This document shows, piece by piece, positions 1 through 5,929 of a stretch of 7,356 bases of DNA. This DNA comes from Fimbriimonadaceae bacterium. GTDB lineage: Bacteria > Armatimonadota > Fimbriimonadia > Fimbriimonadales > Fimbriimonadaceae. Each line of letters starts with the position of its first letter. Position 1 is the first letter of the stretch. The stretch is taken from assembly GCA_947447315.1 (NCBI GenBank), contig CANFJD010000141.1:1-7356 (forward strand), read 5' to 3'. The position numbers and the translations under genes were made by a program. The notes beneath the pieces were generated by a model. That model made no database searches and was not told the DNA's origin. It saw only the letters and a program-made list of their open reading frames with translations.

Positions 1-1746
1 ATCATCGTAGCGACGGAACGGACCCTGTTCGCCAGCAATCCGCGCACTGGTCGCGTAGCTTTCGCCGCCCAAAATGCTGGTGAGCGCGCCGGTTATGGCG
101 AAGCCCTTCGGACTGTCGTAGGCCACTCCCATCTGCATCAGCAGGGCGCCGAGGTTGGCATAGCCCAGACCCAGCGTTCGGAAATCGTAGCTGAGCCGAG
201 CGATCTCGCGACTCGGGAACTGGGCCATGAGCACCGAAATTTCCAGCACCATGGTCCAGATTTGGATGGCGTGGCGATAGCCTTCGACATCGAACTTGCT
301 GGTTTTCTGGTCGTAAAGTCGCAGCAGGTTGATGCTCGCGAGGTTGCACGCCGTGTCGTCCAGGAACATGTATTCGCTGCACGGGTTCGAGGCGTTAATG
401 CGACCATCGGCGGGGCAGGTGTGCCACTCGTTGATCGTGGTGTCGTACTGCAGACCCGGGTCGGCACTGTGCCAAGCCGCTTCGCAAATCTGCTCCCACA
501 GGTCTTCGGCTTCCACTTCCTTCACCGTCTTGCCGTTGGTGCGGCTGGTGAGCGCCCACTGACCCTTGGTCTCGACTGCCTTAAAGAAGTCGTTGGTGAC
601 ACGGACCGAGTTATTGGAGTTCTGACCAGAAACGGTCAGGTAAGCCTCGCTTTCGTAGCCGGTGTCGAACGTATCGAACTCCAGCGACGTGTAGCCCTGC
701 TGCGCAAACTGGATGGCGCGCTGGATGTAGTTCAGCGGAACGTCGTGGCTCTTGGCCAGCGCAATCACGCGACGAAGCTCCGGATTTGTTCGCGGATTTG
801 TACCACTTTGGCAAGCTTTCATTACCAAATTGAGATACTTCTCGTTAATCCGTGAGCCAGTCACCAAGTCGGCCACCTTCTGCTCTTCCTTTACCTTCCA
901 ATTGATGAACTGCTCGATATCTGGGTGATCGAGGTCCAGACAAACCATCTTGGCGGCGCGACGGGTGGTGCCACCGCTCTTGATGGCCCCGGCCGATCGG
1001 TCACCTACGCGGAGGAACGACATCAAGCCCGAGCTACGTCCGCCGCCGCTCAGTCGCTCATCTTCGCCGCGGATCTTGCTGAAATTGGTGCCAACGCCGC
1101 TGCCGTACTTAAAGATGCGAGCTTCTCGGGTCCACAGATCCATGATTCCGCCCTCGTTCACCAGGTCGTCCTTCACGCTCAAGATAAAGCAAGCGTGGGG
1201 CTGCGGTCGCTCGTAAGCATTTGCGGAGCGGGCAATCTCGCCGGTCTTCGGGTCCACGTACGTGTGGCCCTGGGGAACGCCGGTGATGCCGTAGGCAAAG
1301 TGAAGACCCGTGTTGAACCACTGCGGACTGTTTGGCGCCGCCAGCTGACGCGCCAGCATGTTCACCAGCTCATCGTAAAAAGTCTGGGCGTCGTCGGCCG
1401 AATCAAAGTAGCCGTGCGCCTCGCCCCAGTGACGCCAGCAGCCCGCCAATCGATGGAAAACTTGGCGACTGTCGGTCTCGGAATCGGACTGAGGAACGAT
1501 GAATTCGGCGTTCAGACCCGCATATTCGGCACCGTTCACTTGTCCCGGGGTCAGTCCGGCTTTGCGGAAATATTTCTGAGCAAGAATGTCGGTGGCTACT
1601 TGGCTCCAGAAGCTGGGAACCATGACATTTTCCAGCGAGAAAACCTTGCTTCCGTCGGGATTTCGAATCTCGGATTTGCGGGGTTCAAACTCAATGCCGG
1701 CGTACGGACTGGTGTTGGCGACGGTGAAATAACGGCTGACCTTCAT
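1..1746 (-). CDS. nrdJ: Adenosylcobalamin-dependent (class II) ribonucleotide reductase, N-terminal 582 residues; 3' end outside window
   Basis: Catalyses reduction of ribonucleotides to deoxyribonucleotides in the cytoplasm, using adenosylcobalamin to make the thiyl radical. My translation from ATG (1746) stays open for 582 codons to the left edge. Visible features: a family-typical N-terminus (VPSFWSQVATDILAQKYFR near residues 43-61); NSPQWFNTGL (139-148); redox Cys186 in PHACFI; GSGVGTNFSKIR (215-226); SGGTTRRAAKMV (257-268); radical-site Cys456 in NPCSEY; and Cys467 in ACNLASINL. The 11-residue spacing of the last two cysteines equals the 322/333 spacing in Thermotoga maritima NrdJ. The N-terminus resembles the large NrdJ proteins (about 850-1250 aa in the family), so about half may lie outside. 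I see no ATP-cone in the visible N-terminus. An AAGGAAG Shine-Dalgarno-like stretch lies 15 bases before ATG, rather far. nrdR is 43 bp upstream on the same strand. The product call is secure; the exact subfamily is less so. Confidence 0.96.
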   Translation of the reverse strand, partial: MKVSRYFTVANTSPYAGIEFEPRKSEIRNPDGSKVFSLENVMVPSFWSQVATDILAQKYFRKAGLTPGQVNGAEYAGLNAEFIVPQSDSETDSRQVFHRLAGCWRHWGEAHGYFDSADDAQTFYDELVNMLARQLAAPNSPQWFNTGLHFAYGITGVPQGHTYVDPKTGEIARSANAYERPQPHACFILSVKDDLVNEGGIMDLWTREARIFKYGSGVGTNFSKIRGEDERLSGGGRSSGLMSFLRVGDRSAGAIKSGGTTRRAAKMVCLDLDHPDIEQFINWKVKEEQKVADLVTGSRINEKYLNLVMKACQSGTNPRTNPELRRVIALAKSHDVPLNYIQRAIQFAQQGYTSLEFDTFDTGYESEAYLTVSGQNSNNSVRVTNDFFKAVETKGQWALTSRTNGKTVKEVEAEDLWEQICEAAWHSADPGLQYDTTINEWHTCPADGRINASNPCSEYMFLDDTACNLASINLLRLYDQKTSKFDVEGYRHAIQIWTMVLEISVLMAQFPSREIARLSYDFRTLGLGYANLGALLMQMGVAYDSPKGFAITGALTSILGGESYATSARIAGEQGPFRRYDD

Positions 1747-1769
1747 GGTTAATCTAGATTGCTTCCTTT

Positions 1770-1785
1770 TATACTATACATGTGT
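1770..1785 (-). promoter_or_regulatory. Candidate nrdJ promoter -10 with NrdR-box-like sequence
   Basis: Reading the minus strand between the nrdR stop and the nrdJ start gives ACACATGTATAGTATA. It contains TATAGT (1778-1773, 5 of 6 to TATAAT) about 27 bases before the nrdJ ATG. The right half TGTATAGTAT matches 8 of 10 positions of the NrdR-box right half as I recall it (TATATWGTGT). The left half ACAC is also present but one base too close. Only one such site fits in the 43-bp gap, whereas known NrdR operators usually come as two boxes. I see no convincing -35. It could be just a -10, or a repressor site over a -10. Confidence 0.35.
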
Positions 1786-1789
1786 CTAC

Positions 1790-2260
1790 TTAAACTTGAA
1801 CAGCGAACGACGGGCGAATCACGTCGTCCACGATGCTTTTAAAATCTTCCAGAGTCTCAAATTCGCGGTAGACACTCGCGAATCGGACGTAAGCGACGGG
1901 ATCGATGCCGCGAAGTTCGCGCATCACGCGTTCTCCCACGGCCTGGGTGGACACCTCTTCTTCAGCATCCAATAATAGGGCGCGTTCAATGTGGCTTACG
2001 GCTTCCCGCAGGTCTTCCAACGGAATCCGGCGTTTCCGGCAGGCAATGAGCATCGAGTTCAAAACCTTATCGCGGTCGAACTCTTCCCGGGTTCCGTCCC
2101 GTTTGGCGACAAAAAGTCGCGGCCTTTCGGGCCGTTCAAACGTCGTAAATCTCCGGTTGCACGCGGTGCATTCTCTCCGTCGGCGAATGGCATCGCCTTC
2201 CAGAGCGGGACGAGAATCCAGCACCTTTTGATCGATAAACCCACAGAACGGACAGCGCAT
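1790..2260 (-). CDS. nrdR: Transcriptional repressor NrdR of ribonucleotide reductase genes
   Basis: Nucleotide-sensing repressor that binds NrdR boxes before ribonucleotide reductase genes when dATP is bound. From the ATG at 2260 the product has 156 residues, the usual NrdR length. It starts with the family-typical MRCPFCG. The zinc ribbon is Cys3, Cys6, Cys31 and Cys34 with RRRREC between, and RRFTTFER follows it. An ATP-cone domain spans about residues 47-137 (FVAKRDGTREEF, DKVLNSMLIACRKRRI, GIDPVAYVRFASVYREF). A GTG at 2275 in the same frame would add five residues (MGRKV). I prefer the ATG because NrdR proteins start at MRCPFC; a GGTGGG stretch lies about 10 bases before it. It is 43 bp upstream of nrdJ on the same strand, so the pair may be cotranscribed with an extra internal promoter. 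The target is almost certainly nrdJ, perhaps also nrdR itself. Confidence 0.97.
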   Translation of the reverse strand: MRCPFCGFIDQKVLDSRPALEGDAIRRRRECTACNRRFTTFERPERPRLFVAKRDGTREEFDRDKVLNSMLIACRKRRIPLEDLREAVSHIERALLLDAEEEVSTQAVGERVMRELRGIDPVAYVRFASVYREFETLEDFKSIVDDVIRPSFAVQV

Positions 2261-2295
2261 TACTTTTCGACCCACCCCTATATGTTGGGTCCGTC

Positions 2296-2303
2296 ATAGT
2301 ATA
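2296..2303 (-). promoter_or_regulatory. Candidate nrdR -10 element (TATACT) within octamer shared with nrdJ leader
   Basis: On the minus strand GTCGTATACTATGAC contains TATACT (2303-2298, 5 of 6 to TATAAT), about 37 bases before the nrdR ATG. The surrounding 15 bases form an imperfect inverted repeat with GTC and GAC ends. The octamer TATACTAT here is the reverse complement of the ATAGTATA found before nrdJ. No TTGACA-like -35 lies at 16-18 bases. Promoter use and repressor binding are inferences. Confidence 0.35.
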
Positions 2304-2398
2304 CGACCACTACCGGTTGATTGATTCGACTTTTTTAAAGAAACTTTTAGCGCACGGATTTCCCACGAGTTATCCCCACCGGGCGCGGGTTGCGTAGG

Positions 2399-2404
2399 TA
2401 GAAT
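2399..2404 (+). promoter_or_regulatory. TAGAAT -10-like box six bases before ATG (leaderless-type promoter)
   Basis: TAGAAT matches 5 of 6 bases of TATAAT and fits TANNNT. It is followed by CGCGCC and then the ATG of the DinB-like gene at 2411. No purine-rich Shine-Dalgarno sequence stands before this ATG. The spacing would put the transcription start at or next to the start codon, as in leaderless mRNAs. No clear -35 is seen. The 2261-2410 gap otherwise holds the divergent nrdR promoter and T/A-rich sequence near 2325-2350. Confidence 0.35.
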
Positions 2405-2410
2405 CGCGCC

Positions 2411-2887
2411 ATGTCAGACACCGGCGTCGTGCCCAATGCCCCTTCGAAAGCCCTCCGTTGGGTGTGTGATTGTTTCCTCAACGACCTGAAGGCATTGCCC
2501 GAAAGTGCCTTCAGTCAGGAATTTGGGGGGAAGGCACGCCTTCTGGCCGACATTGTTTACGAAGTAAATCTGGTGAACGATCACATCGGCATGGTGATTC
2601 GAAATGAAGATCCCTTTTCCTGGCCCGAAGGTCAGTGGATAAAAGCTCCGGAAAGCTTTGCAGGAAAGGATCACATCGTCGCCGCATTCGAAGCCTCATC
2701 CGCCCGTATTCTCGCCACTGCTGAAGGACTGAGTGACGCTGACCTACAAACCACCGTGATGACCGAATGGGGAGAGCGGACCCGCGAAGAGCGCATCCGC
2801 TTTATGGCCTGGCACGTGGGGTACCACGACGGCCAGTTGAACTTCATCCAGACGCTTCTGGGCGACGACGGATGGAACTGGTCGTAA
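2411..2887 (+). CDS. DinB/YfiT-like four-helix-bundle protein
   Basis: 158-residue soluble protein, close to the usual DinB-superfamily length of about 150-170. These proteins form a four-helix bundle with a metal site of three histidines. Here His58 (in NLVNDHIGMV) and the pair His135 and His139 (in AWHVGYHDGQLNFIQTLLG) fit that pattern; the last segment is the typical C-terminal helix ending in GQ. Known members include bacillithiol and mycothiol transferases and many of unknown function, so no substrate can be given. The ATG at 2411 is the only reasonable start. It is the first gene of a plus-strand run, with the phosphatase gene 10 bp downstream. The family call is good; the function is unknown. 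Confidence 0.82.
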   Translation: MSDTGVVPNAPSKALRWVCDCFLNDLKALPESAFSQEFGGKARLLADIVYEVNLVNDHIGMVIRNEDPFSWPEGQWIKAPESFAGKDHIVAAFEASSARILATAEGLSDADLQTTVMTEWGERTREERIRFMAWHVGYHDGQLNFIQTLLGDDGWNWS

Positions 2888-2897
2888 ACTATCCGGA

Positions 2898-3494
2898 ATG
2901 CATATCACCTTGGTTCGGCACGGGGAAACGGAGTGGAACCGTACGGGGCGGGCCCAGGGGCACCAACCGATCCCGCTGAACGAAACCGGTTGCAAGCAGG
3001 CCGCCAAGGTGGCGGAGCGCTTGGCGAACGAAACCTTCGACCTTGTATGGAGCAGCGACCTGCAACGGGCCTACGAAACCATCGAGCCTTGGGCACAAAT
3101 CACGCAGAGTCACGTGGTTCAACGCCAAGACTTGCGAGAGCGGTCATTTGGCGACTGGGAAGGGGACAACTATCACGATGTTCTCAGTCGTCTCGCTCAG
3201 CGAGCCATAGAAACGGGGAAGCACGAGAGTGAAATCCGTCCCCCAAATGGCGAGAGTTACGCGGATGTATGCCTCCGGCTGCAACCCTTGGTGGAGGAGA
3301 TTCGGTCCCAAGATGGTCGGTTACTGATCGTGAGTCACGGCGGTACGCTCGGCTGTCTGATGGCTTCTCTGTTCCGCGCAAATCACCAAACTGCCATGGC
3401 ATTCCGGTTTCGAAACGCCGCCGTCGCCGAAATCATGCAACGCCCAAACGGCGATTTCGCGCTGGAACGCTATAACGACGTGAGCCATCTATGA
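2898..3494 (+). CDS. Histidine phosphatase family protein (phosphoglycerate mutase-like)
   Basis: 198-residue cytoplasmic protein of the histidine phosphatase superfamily, branch 1. The N-terminus holds the phospho-acceptor motif LVRHGETEWN, with Arg7 and His8. SSDLQRAYET gives Arg57. The acid is Glu81 in LRERSFGDWEG. The second catalytic histidine is His147 in LLIVSHGGT. All expected active-site residues are present. FGDWEG and the length suit small phosphatases such as GpmB-like or CobC-like (alpha-ribazole phosphatase) enzymes rather than the glycolytic dPGM, which is longer. The substrate cannot be read from the sequence. The gene starts 10 bp after the DinB-like gene with only a weak GGA before the ATG, and its TGA overlaps the lnt ATG (ATGA at 3491-3494), so translation is probably coupled. 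Confidence 0.9.
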   Translation: MHITLVRHGETEWNRTGRAQGHQPIPLNETGCKQAAKVAERLANETFDLVWSSDLQRAYETIEPWAQITQSHVVQRQDLRERSFGDWEGDNYHDVLSRLAQRAIETGKHESEIRPPNGESYADVCLRLQPLVEEIRSQDGRLLIVSHGGTLGCLMASLFRANHQTAMAFRFRNAAVAEIMQRPNGDFALERYNDVSHL

Positions 3495-4942
3495 AGCGCC
3501 AAGCCGAGAAATGGGGATTGCCCGCCCTATCCGGAATCCTGACCGCAATCCCGGCGATTGACCTGCGGTTTTGGCCCCTTTTGTTCTTCGGACTGGTGCC
3601 TTGGCTCAGTTGCTTACTGGGCAAAACCGCGCGCGAAGGCTGGGGATATGGATACCGTTTTGGCGTTATTTTTGGTGGTATCCAACTGTTCTGGATGCTT
3701 CAGTTCGTAGGCAAATGGACGGGCAGTTATCTCATCGGAGCGGTTCCATGGATCCTGGCCACCTTGCTCTTTTCGCTCTACTTTGGCCTCGCGGGCCTGG
3801 CCGCGGCCAAGTGCTTCGGGCGCGGTTGGTGGTGGCTTGTGCCGCTCGCTTGGGTCGGCACAGAAGTGCTGCGAAGCTACATGCCGGTCATCGCCTTCCC
3901 TTGGGGAATCTACGCGATGCCATTGGCGCAGGTGCCCCTGCTTGCCTCCATGGCCCACTTTGGCATGATCTACCTGGTGAGCGGCTGGCTGGTGCTTATC
4001 AACATCATCGTGCTACGACTGGTGGTGTCCGGCGGTAAGGGACTGCCGAAGTTTCAACCCGCCTGGGTCGTGGTCGCGGTTTCGGCCATGCTCACCGGGT
4101 TCGCGAACTACGCCACTCCCGACCCGGGCGAGCCACGGCGTATCGTCGCGATTCAACCCGGAGTCGACCTCGCGTTTGGGGACCCTTCCACGGAACAACT
4201 CCGATTAGAAGCCAGCATCAATCCCCGGATGCAGGAAGCGGATTTGCAGAATCCGTACCTCATCGTACTGCCGGAAGGGATCGCCGAAGCCACGAAAATG
4301 CCACCGAAAGTGCCGTTCGAGTTGCCCCAGTCCTCGGTGATTTTCGGCGGACAGCGCGGGGCAAACCCTCGGTTTCAGAGTAGTTTTGCTTTATCACGCG
4401 AGAAGTGGCAGTACGCTGATAAAACGCGGCTAGTGATCTTTGGCGAGTTTGTGCCGTTTCGAGACTTGTTGCCGAAGAGCCTGAAACTTCCATCCGGAGA
4501 CCTAGTGCCGGGACAGGACGGCGTAAAGGGATTCCGTATCGAAAGGGACACCGTCGGGCCATTGCTCTGCTTTGAGGCGTTGTTTCCCGACCTTGCGTAT
4601 CGCCAACAAGCGGGCGGCGCCAACATGCTGGCGATCATGAGCATTGACGACTGGTTCGCCGGCACCGCCGCGACACAGCAGTTACGAAGCGCGGCGATCT
4701 GGAGGGCAATTGAGACCGATCTGCCGGTCGCACGCGTGGGTTCGCTGGGGGCAACCCTCCTGATCGATGGTCACGGAAACGTTCTGGCGGAGGCTCCGAT
4801 GGGAGTACCGGCCACGCTATCGGGGAACCTGAATGTTGCTCGACCCACGGTCCCGTTTCCAAACTGGTGGTTTCCGGTGGCATCGCTTTTGGGCTTGATA
4901 TGGGCAACACTACTTCCGCGTAAACGTCGCGCGGCGGCATAA
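3491..4942 (+). CDS. lnt: Apolipoprotein N-acyltransferase Lnt
   Basis: Integral membrane enzyme that transfers an acyl chain from a phospholipid to the N-terminal cysteine of lipoproteins, the last step of lipoprotein maturation. It has 483 residues, slightly shorter than the 512 of E. coli Lnt. About six hydrophobic segments fill residues 10-207, including the conserved FPWGIYAMPLAQ (136-147). A nitrilase-like extracytoplasmic domain follows (about 217-452), then a final membrane helix (459-476) and a basic tail RKRR. The catalytic triad is visible: Glu262 in VLPEG, Lys311 in YADKTRLV, Cys360 in LLCFE; Glu319 in FGEFVPF is also conserved. The stretch from Glu262 to Lys311 is about 20 residues shorter than in E. 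coli. MSIDDWF (383-389) stands where TNDaWFG is usual. The start overlaps the upstream stop codon; 14 bp separate its end from a convergent gene. Confidence 0.95.
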   Translation: MKRQAEKWGLPALSGILTAIPAIDLRFWPLLFFGLVPWLSCLLGKTAREGWGYGYRFGVIFGGIQLFWMLQFVGKWTGSYLIGAVPWILATLLFSLYFGLAGLAAAKCFGRGWWWLVPLAWVGTEVLRSYMPVIAFPWGIYAMPLAQVPLLASMAHFGMIYLVSGWLVLINIIVLRLVVSGGKGLPKFQPAWVVVAVSAMLTGFANYATPDPGEPRRIVAIQPGVDLAFGDPSTEQLRLEASINPRMQEADLQNPYLIVLPEGIAEATKMPPKVPFELPQSSVIFGGQRGANPRFQSSFALSREKWQYADKTRLVIFGEFVPFRDLLPKSLKLPSGDLVPGQDGVKGFRIERDTVGPLLCFEALFPDLAYRQQAGGANMLAIMSIDDWFAGTAATQQLRSAAIWRAIETDLPVARVGSLGATLLIDGHGNVLAEAPMGVPATLSGNLNVARPTVPFPNWWFPVASLLGLIWATLLPRKRRAAA

Positions 4943-4956
4943 GTCAGGGCTCTAGT

Positions 4957-5379
4957 TCAAAATCGCTGTTCAAGAAATGATCGAAGCGGATTGTCCGCTG
5001 GCGCATGAGCAATCACGTCGTATTTAAAGCCTTCGAAGTTACTAAGAAAGCGGGGAATCGTAAGCTCCGATCCGGGCTTGCCATGCCGAACCACGATGTA
5101 TCCCAGGACGTAACCAACCGACTGGATGTCTGTATAGCGAACCCTCTGGTACCTCCCAAACGAGTCGTAGCTGTGGATCCCCGTGTCGCTAACCCGGACC
5201 GGAAAGACCAGGCAGGCGATGCCAATCACAGCCAAGAATCCGCCAAAACCCATCGTTATCCATGGGGGAGGCGGGCTGTTGTAAACCAAAATGGCGTACA
5301 AAGACAGACCCACGGGGAGAATGGAAAAGGCGACTCCAATCTTCAGAAAACTTGTGCGATATGAGCGTACGTTTTCCAT
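4957..5379 (-). CDS. Small two-TM membrane protein, possible PH-like soluble domain
   Basis: 140-residue protein of unknown function. A short cytoplasmic N-terminus is followed by two hydrophobic segments (about 12-33 and 40-60) split by the turn NSPPPPW. The C-terminal 80 residues are soluble and beta-rich in appearance: VSDTGIHSYDSFGRYQRVRYTDIQSV (62-87 by position) resembles bacterial PH-like domains, where a two-TM hairpin is followed by a 'G-I ... W/Y-D-I-..V' pattern; this is a resemblance by eye only. ATG at 5379 has GGGGA directly before it and GAGAG slightly further upstream. It follows msrA by 30 bp on the same strand and may be cotranscribed. It converges with lnt, 14 bp apart, with no visible terminator hairpin between. 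Confidence 0.7.
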   Translation of the reverse strand: MENVRSYRTSFLKIGVAFSILPVGLSLYAILVYNSPPPPWITMGFGGFLAVIGIACLVFPVRVSDTGIHSYDSFGRYQRVRYTDIQSVGYVLGYIVVRHGKPGSELTIPRFLSNFEGFKYDVIAHAPADNPLRSFLEQRF

Positions 5380-5391
5380 TTCCCCAGTCTC

Positions 5392-5414
5392 TCTAACCGG
5401 ATATTCCGGTTAGA
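5392..5414 (-). repeat. Perfect inverted repeat over the msrA stop codon
   Basis: The arms TCTAACCGGA and TCCGGTTAGA pair perfectly over 10 bp around a TAT loop. The TAA stop of msrA (5410-5412) lies in one arm. On the minus strand no T-run follows, so it is not a standard intrinsic terminator. It ends about 12 bases before the ATG of the small membrane protein gene. It could stabilise or process the msrA mRNA, attenuate readthrough, limit translation of the next gene, or be a protein-binding palindrome. Confidence 0.7.
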
Positions 5415-5889
5415 TGTGACAGCTTCCGAGGCCGCGCTTGGCCAAATACTGCTGGTGATACTCTTCCGCTCGCCAGAACTCGGCGGCGGGAACAATCTGC
5501 GTGACGATCGGCCGCGGAAATGCTCCGGCGTCCGTCAGTAGCTTAATGCGGTTCAGCGCCGATTCCCGCTGCGCTTCCGAGTGAAAGAACACCGAGCTGC
5601 GGTACTGAGTCCCAATATCGGGGCCCTGCCGATTCAACTGCGTCGGATCGTGAAGCTCAAAGAAAGCCGCGAGCAACGTGTCGTAATCAATCTTGGATGG
5701 ATCGAAGGTAATTTCGACCGCCTCGGCGTGACCGGTTTCGGTGTAGCAAACCTCTTTGTAGGTGGGGTTTGCCGTCAGGCCGCCGGTGTATCCCACGGCG
5801 GTACCGATGACTCCCGGCAAGTTGCGGAAATACTCTTCCACTCCCCAAAAACAGCCGGCCGCGAATGTCGCCTTCTCAATATTCTCCAC
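5410..5889 (-). CDS. msrA: Peptide-methionine (S)-S-oxide reductase MsrA
   Basis: Repairs the S form of methionine sulfoxide in proteins and free methionine, using thioredoxin; cytoplasmic, as no signal peptide is seen. It has 159 residues, typical of short MsrA proteins. The catalytic Cys13 lies in GCFWG. Other conserved blocks are VGYTGG (32-37), TGHAEAVEI (52-60), HDPTQLNRQGPDIGTQYRS (80-98) and AEEYHQQYL (141-149). Cys157, three residues from the end (GSCHI), is the likely resolving cysteine. The start is GTG at 5889; no other start fits before the catalytic motif. No Shine-Dalgarno sequence is visible, and a 10-bp palindrome AATACGTATT (5897-5906) lies just upstream. No MsrB domain is fused and none is encoded in the window. 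It is 40 bp downstream of rodA. Confidence 0.97.
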   Translation of the reverse strand: MENIEKATFAAGCFWGVEEYFRNLPGVIGTAVGYTGGLTANPTYKEVCYTETGHAEAVEITFDPSKIDYDTLLAAFFELHDPTQLNRQGPDIGTQYRSSVFFHSEAQRESALNRIKLLTDAGAFPRPIVTQIVPAAEFWRAEEYHQQYLAKRGLGSCHI

Positions 5890-5929
5890 GAGTTGTAATA
5901 CGTATTGTGGACGGAATTTGTCGAAATCG

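Noticed and set aside
262..855. Plus-strand open frame of 197 codons
   Set aside because: Antisense to the nrdJ segment that holds the active-site cysteines; no domain and no promoter or Shine-Dalgarno support.
925..1752. Long plus-strand open frame of 275 codons
   Set aside because: It lies antisense to nrdJ, whose minus-strand frame carries all the ribonucleotide reductase motifs. The antisense translation shows no recognisable domain, and long antisense frames are common in GC-rich coding sequence.
1751..1760. Ten-base palindrome AATCTAGATT between the nrdJ Shine-Dalgarno and ATG
   Set aside because: Too short and loopless to fold stably, and chance palindromes of this size are frequent; no second copy seen.
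1747..1789. Cobalamin riboswitch before nrdJ
   Set aside because: The gap is only 43 bp, far shorter than a cobalamin riboswitch, and no B12-box-like core was seen.
2370..2378. DnaA-box-like TTATCCCCA
   Set aside because: Eight of nine bases fit TTATCCACA, but it is a single site with no cluster, no AT-rich unwinding region of note and no dnaA or dnaN nearby.
4943..4956. Bidirectional terminator between the convergent lnt and small membrane protein genes
   Set aside because: The gap is 14 bp with no inverted repeat and no T-run.
5897..5906. Ten-base palindrome AATACGTATT before msrA
   Set aside because: Could be an operator, but there is one copy, no regulator gene adjacent and no known consensus that I can match.
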